Source: Treponema sp.
GTDB lineage: Bacteria; Spirochaetota; Spirochaetia; Treponematales; Treponemataceae
Direction: 5' to 3'
Length of the DNA: 15,662 nt
NCBI GenBank assembly: GCA_017390125.1
Contig: JAFPCT010000092.1
Coordinates: 1 to 15,662 of the forward strand
The first letter of the stretch is position 1. Each line of letters starts with the position of its first letter. The translations under genes and the position numbers were made by a program. Of this stretch, positions 1 to 6,286 are shown in pieces. The notes under the pieces are model-generated. The model had not been told where the DNA came from. It saw nothing but the letters and a program-made list of their open reading frames with translations, and ran no database searches.

Positions 1-42
1 GTTCCAAAATTTACTTTCATAAAAATCTCCAGAATAAGTTTT

Positions 43-73
43 AAAAAGGCTCAATCATTTTTTTTGTGTGATT
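43..73 (+). repeat. Left terminal inverted repeat of the IS
   Basis: This 31-bp segment matches the reverse complement of 1244-1274 at 27 positions. The first 14 and last 12 bases are identical, and the four mismatches lie in the A/T-rich middle (57 and 59-61). Confidence 0.85.
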
Positions 74-103
74 GAATAAAATAGGGATAAAAGCCTGTAT
101 AAT
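72..103 (+). promoter_or_regulatory. Possible transposase promoter inside the IS
   Basis: A perfect TATAAT lies at 98-103, which would start transcription near 110, about 30 nt before the transposase ATG. The best -35 candidate is TTGAAT at 72-77, but the spacing is 20 bp instead of about 17, so this would be a weak promoter, as is common for transposase genes. Confidence 0.4.
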
Positions 104-140
104 TGATTTTGCAATAAAACTAAACAGGCAGAATCCCTAT
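81..140 (+). promoter_or_regulatory. Hairpin covering the transposase start codon
   Basis: Bases 81-88 (ATAGGGAT) are fully complementary to 133-140 (ATCCCTAT), and 93-98 (GCCTGT) to 124-129 (ACAGGC). The two helices are separated by a small internal loop. The lower helix contains the first two bases of the start codon at 139-141. Only RNA starting upstream of 81 carries the 5' arm. RNA from the internal TATAAT at 98-103 would start near 110 and leave the start codon free. This matches the known strategy of IS10 and IS50, which block transposase translation from incoming host transcription. Here the function is inferred from the pairing alone. Confidence 0.6.
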
Positions 141-1324
141 GAAAACTTATATCAGAATTCCAAACACAATTCAATCATTCAACAACACAGAAAGCAGAAT
201 TGCCAAAACTATTTCTGGCAGGTCAGTTTATGTTCTTGAAGGTGAAATCGAGAATCCTTGTACAGAATATTGTTTCAACTGCAACTGCGTCATGCACATT
301 CATTCAAGACAGACAAGGAGTCTGAGGCACATACCGTTCGGGAACACACTGACAGAACTCCGCTTTATCCAGAACAGATATTTCTGTCAGCACTGCCATG
401 CGACGCGAAACCAGCTGATTCCCTTCAAGGCAAAAGAGCATTTTATTACGACAGAGCTTGAATCGTATGCAGGGAAACTGCTTGCCTTCGGACTTACGAA
501 CAAGGAAGTCTCGGAAATCACCGGGCTTAACAAGAACATCATAAAAGCCATTGACCTGAAAAGGCTGAAAGACCTTTACACGATTGACGGAGAAACGCTG
601 ATTGCGCCAGAGGAGCAGGCCCGCTTCCTGGGCGTAGACGAATTCAAGCTTCACAACGGGCATAAATACGCGACCGTAATAGTCAATCTTGAGAACGGTC
701 ATATTCTCTGGATTGCGCACGGAAAGAAAAAAGAAGTGGTATTTTCGTTCATCGAGCATGTCGGAGAGGAATGGATGGATGGCGTTGAAGCCGTTGCCTG
801 CGACATGAATTCGGATTTCCAGGAAGCCTTTGAGGAAAAATGCCAGCACATTCAGGTAGTTTTTGACTATTTCCATATCATAAAGAACTTCAACGACAAG
901 GTTATAAGTGAAATCCGCAAGGGTGAGCAGGGAAAAGTCATAGAAAAATCCGGCAAAATCTTCAGGCGCAATGAAGTTGTTCGTAAAACCGGCTATGTTG
1001 ATTTATACGAGAGCCTGATTCGGGAGAACAAGCTTCTTTTTACAGTCGACCTGATTAAGGAAAAACTCTCTGGACCGTCATTTTGAGGGAATCATCGCCC
1101 ACGCAACCTACAAAATTTCCAGGGGCAGGCTGGAAGGCATCAATAACAAAATCAAGACGTTACGGCGGCAGGGCTACGGATATCCCGATGATGACTATTT
1201 TTTCCTCAAGCTCTTTGATGCTTCAAGAAAAGTTTATATCAGAAATCACACAAAATTTAGGATTGAGCCTTTTTATTTTAACATGATATTTTCCTATTGT
1301 AAAAAAATAATCCTAATGGCATAA
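139..1324 (+). pseudogene. ISL3-family transposase, frameshifted and internally deleted
   Basis: The DDE transposase would move the element by cut-and-paste. The first frame runs 139-1086 (315 residues) and carries an N-terminal zinc-binding pair (C45xxC48 and C83xxC86), a helix-turn-helix-like stretch around 115-140, catalytic Asp167 in LGVDEF, Asp222 in ACDMNSD and the typical FDYFHIIKNFND stretch (242-253). It then shifts: from 1076 the conserved end (HFEGIIA, then GRLEGINNKIK with the catalytic Glu at 1133-1135) continues in the next frame to a stop at 1324. Compared with my memory of the family, about 35 residues seem missing after residue 264 (RKGEQ) and about 45 at the frame junction. 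Both sizes are estimates. The reading frame also runs past the right inverted repeat because no stop occurs before it. No Shine-Dalgarno sequence is visible. Without the Glu in frame, the product should be inactive. Confidence 0.85.
1244..1274 (-). repeat. Right terminal inverted repeat of the IS
   Basis: This is the inverted partner of 43-73, with 27 of 31 matching positions. It ends in GATTGAGCCTTTTT, just before the A/T-rich promoter region of the thiamine operon. Confidence 0.85.
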
Positions 1325-1325
1325 T
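1297..1325 (+). promoter_or_regulatory. Promoter of the thiamine operon
   Basis: TTGTAA at 1297-1302 and CATAAT at 1320-1325 are separated by exactly 17 bp. Transcription would begin at about 1331-1333, right at the 5' edge of the TPP riboswitch, which strongly supports the call. The same -35 hexamer and spacing occur before pgi and valS. Confidence 0.75.
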
Positions 1326-1330
1326 GCTTT

Positions 1331-1420
1331 TCATTAGGGGAGCTTGGTTAAACCTTGCTGAGAGTAGACTGTTTGTCTTGACCCATAACCTGATTTGGAT
1401 AATGCCAACGTAGGGAACAG
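1331..1420 (+). ncRNA. TPP riboswitch (THI element)
   Basis: The conserved core is present in order: AGGGGAGC at 1336-1343, GCTGAGAG at about 1368-1375, GACCC at 1380-1384, ACCTGAT at 1388-1394, then GGATAATGCC and GTAGGGAA ending at 1417. A small extra hairpin (AGAC/GTCT) sits between the CTGAGA and ACCC blocks, a position known to vary. The element binds thiamine pyrophosphate and lowers expression of thiamine genes. No hairpin with a U-run follows before thiM, so control is probably at translation. A 7-bp hairpin (1450-1456 with 1472-1478, one G-U pair) overlaps the last base of the thiM ribosome binding site and could be part of the switch. The P1 closing stem looks short and A/U-rich. 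Confidence 0.95.
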
Positions 1421-1478
1421 CAAAATACATCCTTTCAATGCAAAATTCAAACAGGCATCTTATTCTATGAGGCTTGTT

Positions 1479-2300
1479 ATGTTTTCAAAAATCCTTTCAA
1501 ATGTGCAGAATACCTGCCCTTTAGTTCACAACATCACAAATTATGTAACAGTAAATGATGTTGCAAATGTCATCCTTGCCTGCGGAGCCAGCCCGATTAT
1601 GAGCGACGACAAAACTGAAGTTGAAGAAATCACTTCAATCTGCGGCGGACTTAACATCAACATCGGAACTTTGAACAAAAGAACCATCCGTTCCATGCTC
1701 AAGGCCGGAAAAAAAGCAAATGAACTTGGCCACAAAGTTCTTCTTGACCCTGTAGGGGCCGGAGCTTCTGCATTGCGCACTGACACAGCGCTCAAACTCC
1801 TTAAAAAAGTTAAATTCGATGTAATACGCGGAAACATTTCCGAAATCAAGACACTTGCCCTTGGTTCCGGCAGCACAAAAGGCGTTGATGCGGACGTTCA
1901 GGATGCAGTTACAGAAGCAAACCTTGAGAAATCAATTGCATTCGTTAAAAACTTTGCAAAAGAGACTGGCTCTGTAATCGCCGTAACGGGTGCAATCGAC
2001 CTTGTAGCAGACAGCACAAAATGCTATGTAATCCGCAACGGCCGTGCAGAGATGGGAAAAATCACCGGCACAGGCTGTCAGCTGAGCGGACTTATGACTG
2101 CATTCATCGTTGCAAACCCGGACAATGTTCTGGAAGCTGCTGCAGCGGCAGTATGCGAGATGGGACTTGCAGGTGAAATCGGCTGGAAACGCATGGAAAA
2201 AGGCGACGGAAATTCAACTTACAGAAACAGAATAATCGATGCAGTTTTCAATATGACAGGAAAAGACCTGGAAGAAGGCGCAAAATTCGAGATTAAATAG
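1479..2300 (+). CDS. thiM: Hydroxyethylthiazole kinase ThiM
   Basis: This kinase phosphorylates 4-methyl-5-(2-hydroxyethyl)thiazole with ATP in the cytoplasm, salvaging the thiazole half of thiamine. The 273-residue product has the usual family length and motifs: CPLVHNITNYV (13-23), CGASPIM (35-41), LDPVGAGAS (89-97), RGNISEI (117-123) and ITGTGCQLS (195-203), in which Cys200 matches the conserved active-site cysteine of ThiM/ThiK. The start at 1479 is chosen because GAGG at 1469-1472 lies 6 nt upstream. An in-frame ATG at 1467 has no clear ribosome binding site, and the still longer TTG frame begins inside the riboswitch. The gene is the first of the operon, about 60 nt behind the TPP riboswitch, and its stop codon directly abuts the start of the next gene. 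Confidence 0.96.
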   Translation: MFSKILSNVQNTCPLVHNITNYVTVNDVANVILACGASPIMSDDKTEVEEITSICGGLNINIGTLNKRTIRSMLKAGKKANELGHKVLLDPVGAGASALRTDTALKLLKKVKFDVIRGNISEIKTLALGSGSTKGVDADVQDAVTEANLEKSIAFVKNFAKETGSVIAVTGAIDLVADSTKCYVIRNGRAEMGKITGTGCQLSGLMTAFIVANPDNVLEAAAAAVCEMGLAGEIGWKRMEKGDGNSTYRNRIIDAVFNMTGKDLEEGAKFEIK

Positions 2301-3614
2301 ATGAAATACATTGCAGAATCATTACTTTTATACGCAGTAACAGACCGCCACTGGGAAGGAGAGAAGACGCTCCTTGAGCAGACAGAACAGGCCATTCAGG
2401 GAGGAGCGACTTTCGTTCAGATCCGTGAAAAAAATCTTGATGACGCTCATTTTGAAAAAGAAGCGCTGGCCATGAAAGCTCTGTGCGCAAAGTACAAGAT
2501 TCCCTTTGTCGTAAACGATAACGTTCTTCTTGCAAAAAAAATAAATGCAGACGGCGTACATGTAGGTCAAAGCGACATGGCCGCCTGCAACGTGAGGGAG
2601 CTTCTCGGACCGGATAAAATCATCGGTGTAAGCGCCCAGACCGTAGAAGAAGCCCTTCTTGCCGAAAAGCAGGGAGCCGACTATCTGGGTGTAGGAGCGG
2701 TATTCCCTACAGGAACGAAAACTGACGCCATAGACGTGCCTCATGATGTACTGATGCAGATCTGCAAAGCTGTAAAGATTCCGGTGATAGCGATCGGAGG
2801 AATCACAAAAGACAATGTGAAAGAACTTGCATTCACCGGAATAAAAGGCATTGCAGTAATAAGCGCACTTTACGCACAGAAGGACATAAAAAAGGCCGCA
2901 GAAGAGCTCAAGCAGAAGACCCTTGAAGCCGTATTTCCAAAAAAATACGAACTTTCTTCAGACAGTGCCGTGATTTTCGACATGGACGGCACTATTCTTG
3001 ACTCAATGCCGTACTGGAGCAACACAGCTGAGCGCTACCTTGAGAAACTCGGCATTACTCCGGAAAAAGATCTTGGCGACAAGCTTATGAACAAAAGCCT
3101 TAAGCATGGCGCTGAATATCTTCGTAAGACTTATTCACTGAACAAAACGGATGACGAGATAATAAGAGGAATCAAGGATGAAATCATAGACGCATACGAA
3201 TCTAAGATTCTGCCGAAAAATGAAGCCATTCACTTTCTGCATGAACTGAAAGCCAAAGGAATAAAGACAGCTCTTGCTACAGCCACAGACAGGAACATGT
3301 TTCAGCCTGCCTTCAACAGGCTGGGGCTCAGCCAGTACTTTGACTACATACTCACCTGCTCGGAATGCAACACGTCAAAGACAAGCCCGGACATTTACCT
3401 TAAGGCTGCGGAACTCATGGGCTCTGCTCCTAAGAATACCTGGGTTTTCGAAGACGCTCTGTACGCCCTGAGAACTGCCGCAAGAGCAGGATTCAAAACA
3501 GCCTGCATCTACGATGAAAGCTCTGTCGAATCAAAAAAGGAGCTTCAGGAAACCAGCAGCAAGTATTTCAATGGATTTGACGAAGCAATCAATTTCTTCA
3601 TCACAAAATCCTGA
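2301..3614 (+). CDS. thiE: Thiamine-phosphate synthase ThiE fused to a HAD phosphatase
   Basis: This is a two-domain protein of 437 residues. Residues 1-212 are ThiE, which condenses HMP pyrophosphate with thiazole phosphate to thiamine phosphate. Visible motifs are QIREK (40-44), VNDN (71-74), GQSD (89-92), GVGAVFPTGTK (130-140) and IGGI (165-168). Residues 222-437 are a HAD hydrolase of the beta-phosphoglucomutase-like type: FDMDGT (226-231, nucleophile Asp227 and acid/base Asp229), a cap domain at about 240-310, TATD (327-330), Lys360 and VFEDA (382-386). The gene begins immediately after the thiM stop, with no good ribosome binding site close by, so translational coupling is likely. The HAD part might remove the phosphate from thiamine phosphate, giving thiamine for a pyrophosphokinase route, or hydrolyse a side product. 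The sequence does not settle which. ThiE alone is normally about 210 residues, so the second domain is a true fusion with an intact frame. Confidence 0.95.
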   Translation: MKYIAESLLLYAVTDRHWEGEKTLLEQTEQAIQGGATFVQIREKNLDDAHFEKEALAMKALCAKYKIPFVVNDNVLLAKKINADGVHVGQSDMAACNVRELLGPDKIIGVSAQTVEEALLAEKQGADYLGVGAVFPTGTKTDAIDVPHDVLMQICKAVKIPVIAIGGITKDNVKELAFTGIKGIAVISALYAQKDIKKAAEELKQKTLEAVFPKKYELSSDSAVIFDMDGTILDSMPYWSNTAERYLEKLGITPEKDLGDKLMNKSLKHGAEYLRKTYSLNKTDDEIIRGIKDEIIDAYESKILPKNEAIHFLHELKAKGIKTALATATDRNMFQPAFNRLGLSQYFDYILTCSECNTSKTSPDIYLKAAELMGSAPKNTWVFEDALYALRTAARAGFKTACIYDESSVESKKELQETSSKYFNGFDEAINFFITKS

Positions 3615-3628
3615 TCAACATGCATACA

Positions 3629-3657
3629 TCTCCGCTTGAGGGCACCGCCTGCGGAGA
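3629..3657 (+). other. Hairpin between thiE-HAD and thiD
   Basis: TCTCCGC at 3629-3635 pairs perfectly with GCGGAGA at 3651-3657, and the 15-nt loop contains a further small GGC/GCC pairing (3641-3643 with 3647-3649). No T-run follows, so it is unlikely to be a terminator. It may be an mRNA processing or stability element, or a dispersed small palindrome. Confidence 0.5.
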
Positions 3658-3679
3658 AAAAACATTTTTGGAGGCAAAA

Positions 3680-4465
3680 ATGAATACCGCATTAACAATC
3701 GCCGGAAGCGATTCATGTGGAGGCGCCGGAATACAAGCAGACATAAAGACAATGACGGCAAACGGAGTTTATGCCATGAGTGCTGTCACTGCCCTTACTG
3801 CCCAGAATACAACCGGCGTAACTGGAATCATGGAGGTAACTCCTGATTTTTTAAGGGAACAGATCAAAGCTGTTGCAGAAGACATTTTCCCTGACGCTGT
3901 AAAAACCGGAATGGTTTCATCCGCTTCCCTGATATGGGTAATTGCGGAGTCGGTAAAAAAGTACTCTCTGAAAAACATAGTGGTCGATCCTGTAATGGTT
4001 GCTACAAGCGGCGCAAAACTGCTGAAAGATGACGCCATTCAGTCGCTGAAAGAAGACCTTCTTCCCCTTGCAACCGTAATCACGCCTAACATTCCTGAAG
4101 CAGAAGTTCTTGCCGGCAGCAGAATATCATCGCCGGAAGAAATGGAATTAGCCGCAAAAAAAATCTATTCTGCATATGGCTGCGCGGTTCTTTTGAAAGG
4201 CGGACACAGCATGAACGATGCAAATGATTTTCTTTACGACGGAACGGAAGGAACCTGGTTTCAGGGGAAACGGATAGACAACCCGAATACACATGGAACA
4301 GGCTGCACTCTTTCCAGTGCCATTGCAAGCGGACTTGCAAAAGGCAAAAGCCTTAAAGATTCAGTGCATGACGCGAAGGAATACATTTCCGGCGCACTTG
4401 CAGCAATGCTGGATTTGGGGAAAGGCTCAGGCCCTATGAACCACGCCTGGAACATCAATTCATAA
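3680..4465 (+). CDS. thiD: HMP / HMP-phosphate kinase ThiD
   Basis: ThiD phosphorylates 4-amino-5-hydroxymethyl-2-methylpyrimidine (HMP) twice to give HMP pyrophosphate, the co-substrate of ThiE. The 261-residue product is close to the normal length and shows IAGSDSCGGAGIQAD (7-21), AQNT (41-44), VDPVMVATSGAKLL (102-115), TPNIPEAE (135-142) and HGTGCTLSSAIA (205-216) with Cys209, as expected for the ribokinase-like fold. The start at 3680 is fixed by GGAGG at 3670-3674, only 5 nt upstream, and by the family N-terminus. An in-frame ATG at 3620 would add 20 residues with no family likeness and would lie in the intercistronic hairpin region. It is the third gene of the operon. With ThiM and ThiE it completes assembly of thiamine phosphate from salvaged precursors. 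Confidence 0.96.
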   Translation: MNTALTIAGSDSCGGAGIQADIKTMTANGVYAMSAVTALTAQNTTGVTGIMEVTPDFLREQIKAVAEDIFPDAVKTGMVSSASLIWVIAESVKKYSLKNIVVDPVMVATSGAKLLKDDAIQSLKEDLLPLATVITPNIPEAEVLAGSRISSPEEMELAAKKIYSAYGCAVLLKGGHSMNDANDFLYDGTEGTWFQGKRIDNPNTHGTGCTLSSAIASGLAKGKSLKDSVHDAKEYISGALAAMLDLGKGSGPMNHAWNINS

Positions 4466-4481
4466 ATAAAAGGAAAAATAA

Positions 4482-5648
4482 ATGAAATCTATAAACGCAT
4501 CTCTCATTTGGTTCGGCGCTGCAGTTTCAATCGCCGAAATCATTACAGGAACATATCTTGCCCCTCTCGGCATAAAAGCCGGAATAGCGGCAATCCTCAT
4601 CGGACACCTCATCGGCTGTACCCTTCTGTTTTTTGCAGGATACATCGGAGCAAAAAGCAACCGAAGCGCAATGGAGACAACAAAATTCAGTTTCGGTAAA
4701 CTGGGAGCAAAATTCTTTGCGCTTCTGAACGTAATTCAGCTTATAGGCTGGACTTCAATCATGATTTACGACGGCTCCCTTTCGGTTGAGCAGATAGTTT
4801 CCTGCGGAAGATGGATCTGGGCCCTGGTAATCGGCATCCTCATTGCCCTGTGGATTATCACTGGAATTACAGGAATTGAAAAATTCAACGCTACGATAAT
4901 CGCCGCTCTCTTTGCATTGACTCTTGTACTATGCAAAGTTGTTTTCTTCTCAAAAGGAGCGGCAGTTGAGCTGGCAGAAGAATCTGCAGAAGCACTTTCT
5001 TTCGGTGCGGCAGTTGAGCTTTCATGCGCAATGCCATTGAGCTGGCTTCCGTTAATCAGCGATTACACAAAAGACTCTAAGAAACCTTTCCTTGTAACAT
5101 TTCTTTCTGCATTGGTTTACGGAGTTGTCTCAAGCTGGATGTATTTCATCGGAATGGGCGCCGCAATTTTTACCGGCGAATACGACGTTGCCAGCATTAT
5201 GGTAAAGGCCGGTCTTGGAACTATTGCCCTGGTCATCATAATTCTTTCTACAGTTACTACAACATTCCTTGACGCTTTCAGCTCAGGAGTCTCACTTAAG
5301 ACAATCTTCCCTAAAGCCACGGAAAAATACACTTCTGTTGCCGTAACAGCAGCAGGAACTGTTCTTGCAATCATTTTTCCTATGGACAACATCACAGACT
5401 TTCTTTACCTGATCGGCTCTGTTTTTGCCCCGATGATTGCAATTCAGCTTGCAGACTTTTTTGTACTTAAATCTGATTCAAGTGAAAAAAATGTGGACAC
5501 AGTAAAGATGGTTCTCTGGCTGGCAGGATTCATTGTTTACCGGCTGCTCATGAAAACAGACCTGCTGCTTGGCAACACTCTTCCGAGCATGCTCATTACT
5601 TTCGTCCTTACGCTGGGAACAAGACTGTTCTCAAGAAAAAAGAATTAA
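4482..5648 (+). CDS. cytX: Hydroxymethylpyrimidine transporter CytX (NCS1 family)
   Basis: This is a 388-residue inner-membrane protein with roughly 12 hydrophobic segments. It belongs to the nucleobase:cation symporter-1 family, CytX branch, proposed to import HMP from its recurrent clustering with thiamine genes under TPP riboswitches. The N-terminus (SLIWFGAAVSIAEIITGTYL) and the following GIKAG...GHLIG stretch are typical. AGGA at 4471-4474 lies 7 nt before the ATG, supporting this start. The gap after thiD is only 16 nt, so it is the last gene of the thiamine operon. Its TAA (5646-5648) overlaps the stop of the convergent acetyltransferase gene. The substrate is inferred from family and context. 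A related pyrimidine or thiazole precursor remains possible. Confidence 0.92.
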   Translation: MKSINASLIWFGAAVSIAEIITGTYLAPLGIKAGIAAILIGHLIGCTLLFFAGYIGAKSNRSAMETTKFSFGKLGAKFFALLNVIQLIGWTSIMIYDGSLSVEQIVSCGRWIWALVIGILIALWIITGITGIEKFNATIIAALFALTLVLCKVVFFSKGAAVELAEESAEALSFGAAVELSCAMPLSWLPLISDYTKDSKKPFLVTFLSALVYGVVSSWMYFIGMGAAIFTGEYDVASIMVKAGLGTIALVIIILSTVTTTFLDAFSSGVSLKTIFPKATEKYTSVAVTAAGTVLAIIFPMDNITDFLYLIGSVFAPMIAIQLADFFVLKSDSSEKNVDTVKMVLWLAGFIVYRLLMKTDLLLGNTLPSMLITFVLTLGTRLFSRKKN

Positions 5649-6268
5649 TTTGAACCGGAAATAATATTCCATGCCTCTTCATCAATGTCCTCATTCTTGA
5701 AGAGCTTTTTCCTGTCGTCCTCTGTAATGCTTCGGATAGGACGGCAAGGATTTCCTGCTGCAATAGTCCAGGCTGGAATGTCTTTTGTAACCACACTTCC
5801 GGCTCCCACCACTACATTGTCCCCTATCGTAACTCCAGGACAAACGACTACATTTCCGCCAAGCCATACGTTGTTTCCGATTGTAACGGCACGTCCATAC
5901 TCATAGCCGGACTTTCTTGTATCAGGATGAACCGGATGACCGGCTGTATAAATTGACACATTCGGCGCAAAAAGGCAGTTGTCGCCGATCTTTATTTTCG
6001 AAACATCAAGCATCGTGCAATTGTAGTTGCAGAAAAAGTTTTCTCCAACCTCAATATTAAATCCATAATCGCAGTAGAAAGGAGGATTTACCATTGCTTT
6101 TCCGCATTTGCCGAAAAGACTGCTGATTATTTTTTTTATTTTCTTGAAATTGCTTCTGTCCGTTCTGTTAAGTTTCTGCGTAAGCCGGCGAGCTCTTTTC
6201 TGCTCGTTAAATACGGCACCGTCAGAACGGTAGGTCATGTCTCTGTTACGTCGCTCAATATTTGTCAT
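5645..6268 (-). CDS. Maltose O-acetyltransferase-like hexapeptide acetyltransferase
   Basis: The 207-residue protein belongs to the LacA/Maa/NodL group, which transfers acetyl from acetyl-CoA to sugars or sugar-like acceptors and normally works as a trimer. An N-terminal helical part (about 10-55, with NEQKRARRL) precedes left-handed beta-helix repeats (about 72-175, with VTIGNNVWLGGNVVVCPGV and IGDNVVVGAGSVV). His111 in TAGHP matches the catalytic histidine of the group, and AAGNPCRPI (170-178) is the usual end of the helix. The start at 6268 is supported by AAGGGG placed 5 nt upstream on the minus strand. The gene follows the HD protein by 18 nt and is probably the last gene of the valS operon. 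The true acceptor cannot be told from sequence. Confidence 0.93.
   Translation of the reverse strand: MTNIERRNRDMTYRSDGAVFNEQKRARRLTQKLNRTDRSNFKKIKKIISSLFGKCGKAMVNPPFYCDYGFNIEVGENFFCNYNCTMLDVSKIKIGDNCLFAPNVSIYTAGHPVHPDTRKSGYEYGRAVTIGNNVWLGGNVVVCPGVTIGDNVVVGAGSVVTKDIPAWTIAAGNPCRPIRSITEDDRKKLFKNEDIDEEAWNIISGSN
5675..5710 (+). terminator. Possible terminator of the thiamine operon
   Basis: CTCTTCA at 5675-5681 pairs perfectly with TGAAGAG at 5698-5704, followed by C and five T. It lies about 30 nt after the cytX stop but inside the 3' coding part of the opposing acetyltransferase gene. The stem is only 7 bp with a 16-nt loop, so it is weak as an intrinsic terminator. Confidence 0.35.
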
Positions 6269-6286
6269 ACAAGCCCCTTGATTGCA

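Larger units (their letters stand above)
43..1274 (+). mobile_element. Decayed ISL3-family insertion sequence
   Basis: A 1,232-bp element is delimited by a 31-bp imperfect inverted repeat (43-73 and 1244-1274, 27 of 31 positions matching) and contains one ISL3-type transposase gene reading left to right. The ends share AAAAAGGCTCAATC at the outside and TGTGTGATT at the inside. The true terminus could instead be at GGCTC, because the outer bases are A/T-rich on both sides. ISL3 elements usually make 8-bp target duplications, but I compared the bases outside both possible ends and found no convincing direct repeat. That suggests flank decay or a rearrangement. The element is shorter than usual for the family, in line with the deletions inferred in its transposase, and is probably immobile unless an intact copy acts in trans. 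Its right end lies 22 bp before the -35 box of the thiamine operon. Confidence 0.85.

Noticed and set aside
304..876. 190-codon minus-strand frame opposite the transposase
   Set aside because: It is an antisense shadow of a clear ISL3 transposase and has no recognisable domain of its own.
35..1282. Target-site duplication flanking the IS
   Set aside because: For both plausible termini the adjacent 8 bases differ (for example TAAGTTTT against ATTTTAAC), so no duplication can be claimed.
1395..1478. Longer thiM frame beginning with TTG at 1395
   Set aside because: It begins inside the conserved core of the TPP riboswitch and adds residues unlike ThiM. The ATG at 1479 has a ribosome binding site and fits the family start.
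3620..3679. Upstream ATG for thiD at 3620
   Set aside because: The extra 20 residues do not resemble ThiD and cover the hairpin region. GGAGG before 3680 marks the true start.
5617..5630. Inverted repeat GAACA/TGTTC near the cytX end as a terminator for the opposing operon
   Set aside because: On the minus strand no T-run follows the stem. The T-rich stretch lies before it, so it does not fit an intrinsic terminator.
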